Assembly (NCBI GenBank): GCA_021202205.1
Contig: JAJQDJ010000280.1
Location: 1 to 7,889 of the forward strand
DNA: 7,889 nucleotides
Direction of reading: 5' to 3'
Origin: Erysipelotrichaceae bacterium
GTDB lineage: Bacteria > Bacillota_I > Bacilli_A > Erysipelotrichales > Coprobacillaceae
A program made the position numbers and the translations under genes. The notes beneath the pieces were generated by a model that saw only the letters and a program-made list of their open reading frames with translations, searched no databases and was not told the origin of the DNA. This document shows, piece by piece, positions 6,099 through 7,889 of the stretch. Numbering within the stretch: the first letter of the stretch is position 1; each line of letters begins with the position of its first letter.

Positions 6099-7733
6099 TT
6101 ATTCAGTTACTTGAATATATTTATAAATATATGGTGTACCACATGCATTGTGTAATAAACCAGTCATTCTTGAACTTGTTAAAACAGCTTGACCTTGACA
6201 GAAGATAGAGATAACTGCGCATTCTTCAGTTGCCAAAGCATTAGCATCCATCAATAATTGTTCACGAGTTTCTGTATCAGATTCAGTTCTAGCAGCATAA
6301 ATTAATTCATCATAATCTTCGTTACTATATTGACCATAGTTATAGTTATCCATTTGGTCAGATCCTAATAAATCTAAGTAAGTAGATGAATCTGCATAGT
6401 CAGGACCCCAACGACTTAATGCCATTTCGAAATCTTGAACTTTTAAGCTTTCGATACGAGCTTCTTTTTGAGTTGCTGATAATGTAAAGTTAACACCTTC
6501 TAATGCATTAAATGCTTGTTCTAAATAAGTAGCAACATCATTTACGCCTTCATCAGTACCATATAACATAGAAATGTTAATTTCGTCAACACCTAATTCA
6601 GCTAAACCAGCATCGATATATTCTTGAGCTTTTTCTAAGTTATAATTGATTTCATATTCGGCTAATAAATCACCACAAGCTTCAGCGAAGTCAGTACCAT
6701 CACTGTTTGTGCATAATTCTGCAGGAACAAATCCAGTAGCTGGAGAAGAACCATCATTTAAGATGTTATAACATAAATCTTCTCTATCGATAGCAGCTGA
6801 TAAACCTTTACGGATATTTTCATTTGCTAAATATTCATTTTCAAAGTTAAGATAAATGTACCATAAGAAACCATTATTAATAGTACTATATTCTTCTTTT
6901 TCACTATATGAATCTACTAATGCAGAACTTATAATACAGTAATCTAATTCTCCACTATCAAATTGTAAAGCAGCTGCAGATTGATCTTGAGCTAAGTTAA
7001 TAGTGACTTCATCAATTGTTACTTCGTCAGCATCATAATAATCAGCATTCTTAGTTAACACAACCTTGTTTCCCACTTCATAAGTTGTTAAAGTAAATGC
7101 CCCACAACCAATTAAGTTATCAACAGTTGTTCCATACTGATCACCGCATGATTCAACAAACTCCTGATTTAATGGGAAGAATGTTGGGAATGCTAATAAA
7201 GCTTCAATATATGAACATTGAGATTCCAATTCTAATACTAATGTTGTATCATCTTGAGCTATAATACCTAATATATCTGCATCTTCACCATCATCCATAA
7301 TGGCATCAGCATTCTTTAATTTAAATCCTGTGCTACCTAATAAATATGCATATTCGCTACCTTCAGTAATTAAACGTTTCCATGCATATACAAAATCATT
7401 AGCTGTTACTTGAGTACCATTAGACCAATAAGCTTCTCTTAATGTAATGGTATAAGTTAAACCATCTTCTGAAATCGTTACATCTTCTGCCAAATCTTGA
7501 GTTACAGTCCCATAAGAAGCATAACCATATAAACCATCAGTAAATGCTTGGATAACTTGTAAAGCAGTACCATCTGTTGCTTGAGATGAATCCAATGTCA
7601 ATAAATCATTTTCACTCATAAGAACAACACTACTTGTATCACTCTCAGTCGTATCGCCACTTCCACAAGATGCTAATGTTAATGCCATTGCACCACACAA
7701 AACTGCAGAAAATACTTTTTTCAATACATTCAT
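6099..7733 (-). CDS. Peptide-binding lipoprotein OppA-like, copy 2 (separately transcribed)
   Basis: This is a second surface peptide-binding lipoprotein of the OppA/DppA family, 544 residues. The signal peptide MNVLKKVFSA with a hydrophobic core ends in lipobox LASC, giving C23 as the lipidated residue. Landmarks match copy 1: WSNGT and TANDFVYA at 103-118, NIRKGLSAAIDRE at 306-318, WGPDYADS at 442-449, and YSNEDYDEL at 469-477. The start is secured by AGGAGA at 7740-7745, 6 bases upstream. It has its own promoter and a strong terminator, and no permease or ATPase genes of its own in the window. It presumably shares the OppBCDF complex with copy 1, possibly with a different peptide preference. 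By hand count it is about 60% identical to copy 1 in the N-terminal part and about 89% in residues 243-383. It has ten cysteines besides C23, five at positions shared with copy 1. Confidence 0.93.
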   Translation of the reverse strand: MNVLKKVFSAVLCGAMALTLASCGSGDTTESDTSSVVLMSENDLLTLDSSQATDGTALQVIQAFTDGLYGYASYGTVTQDLAEDVTISEDGLTYTITLREAYWSNGTQVTANDFVYAWKRLITEGSEYAYLLGSTGFKLKNADAIMDDGEDADILGIIAQDDTTLVLELESQCSYIEALLAFPTFFPLNQEFVESCGDQYGTTVDNLIGCGAFTLTTYEVGNKVVLTKNADYYDADEVTIDEVTINLAQDQSAAALQFDSGELDYCIISSALVDSYSEKEEYSTINNGFLWYIYLNFENEYLANENIRKGLSAAIDREDLCYNILNDGSSPATGFVPAELCTNSDGTDFAEACGDLLAEYEINYNLEKAQEYIDAGLAELGVDEINISMLYGTDEGVNDVATYLEQAFNALEGVNFTLSATQKEARIESLKVQDFEMALSRWGPDYADSSTYLDLLGSDQMDNYNYGQYSNEDYDELIYAARTESDTETREQLLMDANALATEECAVISIFCQGQAVLTSSRMTGLLHNACGTPYIYKYIQVTE

Positions 7734-7762
7734 TTTATTTCTCCTCTCTCATTAAAATGAAT

Positions 7763-7778
7763 AGACAAAGTATTGTCT
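7763..7778 (-). promoter_or_regulatory. Palindrome at the predicted transcription start of oppA copy 2
   Basis: AGACAA and TTGTCT form 6-bp inverted arms around four bases. The upstream edge lies 7 bases after the -10 box, so the element begins at about +1, the same place as the unrelated palindrome before copy 1. A 5' hairpin in the mRNA or an operator are both possible. Confidence 0.45.
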
Positions 7779-7785
7779 TTAATTA

Positions 7786-7814
7786 AGTATATAACACAAT
7801 TTAATACACGTCAA
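7786..7814 (-). promoter_or_regulatory. Promoter of oppA copy 2
   Basis: On the minus strand TTGACG (7814-7809) is followed by 17 bases and TATACT (7791-7786). The predicted start is near 7779, giving a leader of about 46 bases. The element matches the operon promoter at 5766-5794 closely, including sequence outside the -35 and -10 boxes. Confidence 0.83.
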
Positions 7815-7824
7815 ACAATTTTTA

Positions 7825-7889
7825 AACATAGTTTGAAAACCCGTATTGTAAAATGAAACTGGAATTAAGGGAGGGCTGATTTGGAGGGC
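7825..7889. other. Window edge upstream of oppA copy 2, nothing assignable
   Basis: These 65 bases hold no supportable gene. A short direct repeat GGAGGGC occurs at 7870-7876 and 7883-7889. A plus-strand TTG at 7881 follows a purine run, but the window ends before any frame can be judged. Confidence 0.4.

Noticed and set aside
7853..7889. Possible plus-strand gene start (ATG at 7853, or TTG at 7881 after a purine run)
   Set aside because: The ATG frame stops after eight codons, and the TTG frame has only three codons before the window ends; there is no convincing promoter.

Overview
The window is an ordinary but complete oligopeptide (Opp/Ami-type) ABC importer locus. All six genes are read from the minus strand, so transcription runs from high to low coordinates. 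The DNA is strongly AT-rich, the Shine-Dalgarno sequences are strong purine runs, and the exported proteins are lipoproteins with a LAAC or LASC lipobox. This points to a low-GC Gram-positive (Bacillota). Both binding proteins carry many cysteines in their exported parts, which suits a strict anaerobe. I would guess an Erysipelotrichia-like gut bacterium, but the sequence alone does not fix the taxon.

Layout in the direction of transcription: (1) 7889-7734 is a leader with a TTGACG-N17-TATACT promoter. (2) 7733-6099 is a first peptide-binding lipoprotein, oppA-like copy 2, closed by a clear intrinsic terminator at 6086-6055. (3) 6054-5714 is an AT-rich intergenic region with a second promoter (TTGACA-N17-TATACT) closely resembling the first, plus several small palindromes and a pair of direct repeats upstream. 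(4) 5713-4085 is a second peptide-binding lipoprotein, oppA copy 1. (5) 4049-4020 is a strong intergenic stem-loop. (6) 3987-72 holds oppB, oppC, oppD and oppF, packed with gaps of 2-3 bases or a 4-base overlap. (7) 71-1 is the 3' flank.

The inferred working unit is two surface-anchored binding proteins that feed peptides to one OppB-OppC membrane channel, powered by the OppD-OppF ATPase pair. Copy 1 is the cis-encoded binding protein of the operon. Copy 2 is a separately transcribed paralogue that probably widens substrate range or responds to different conditions. The hairpin after copy 1 probably lets the binding protein be made in excess over the membrane complex. The C-terminal tails of OppD and OppF resemble the streptococcal AmiE/AmiF type and lack the cysteine cluster of many OppD/DppD ATPases.

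I found no mobile element, CRISPR array, tRNA or rRNA, and no evidence of an unknown system. The items most worth a second look are the duplicated promoter module, the two unrelated palindromes placed at the same spot near each predicted transcription start, and the uneven conservation between the two binding proteins.
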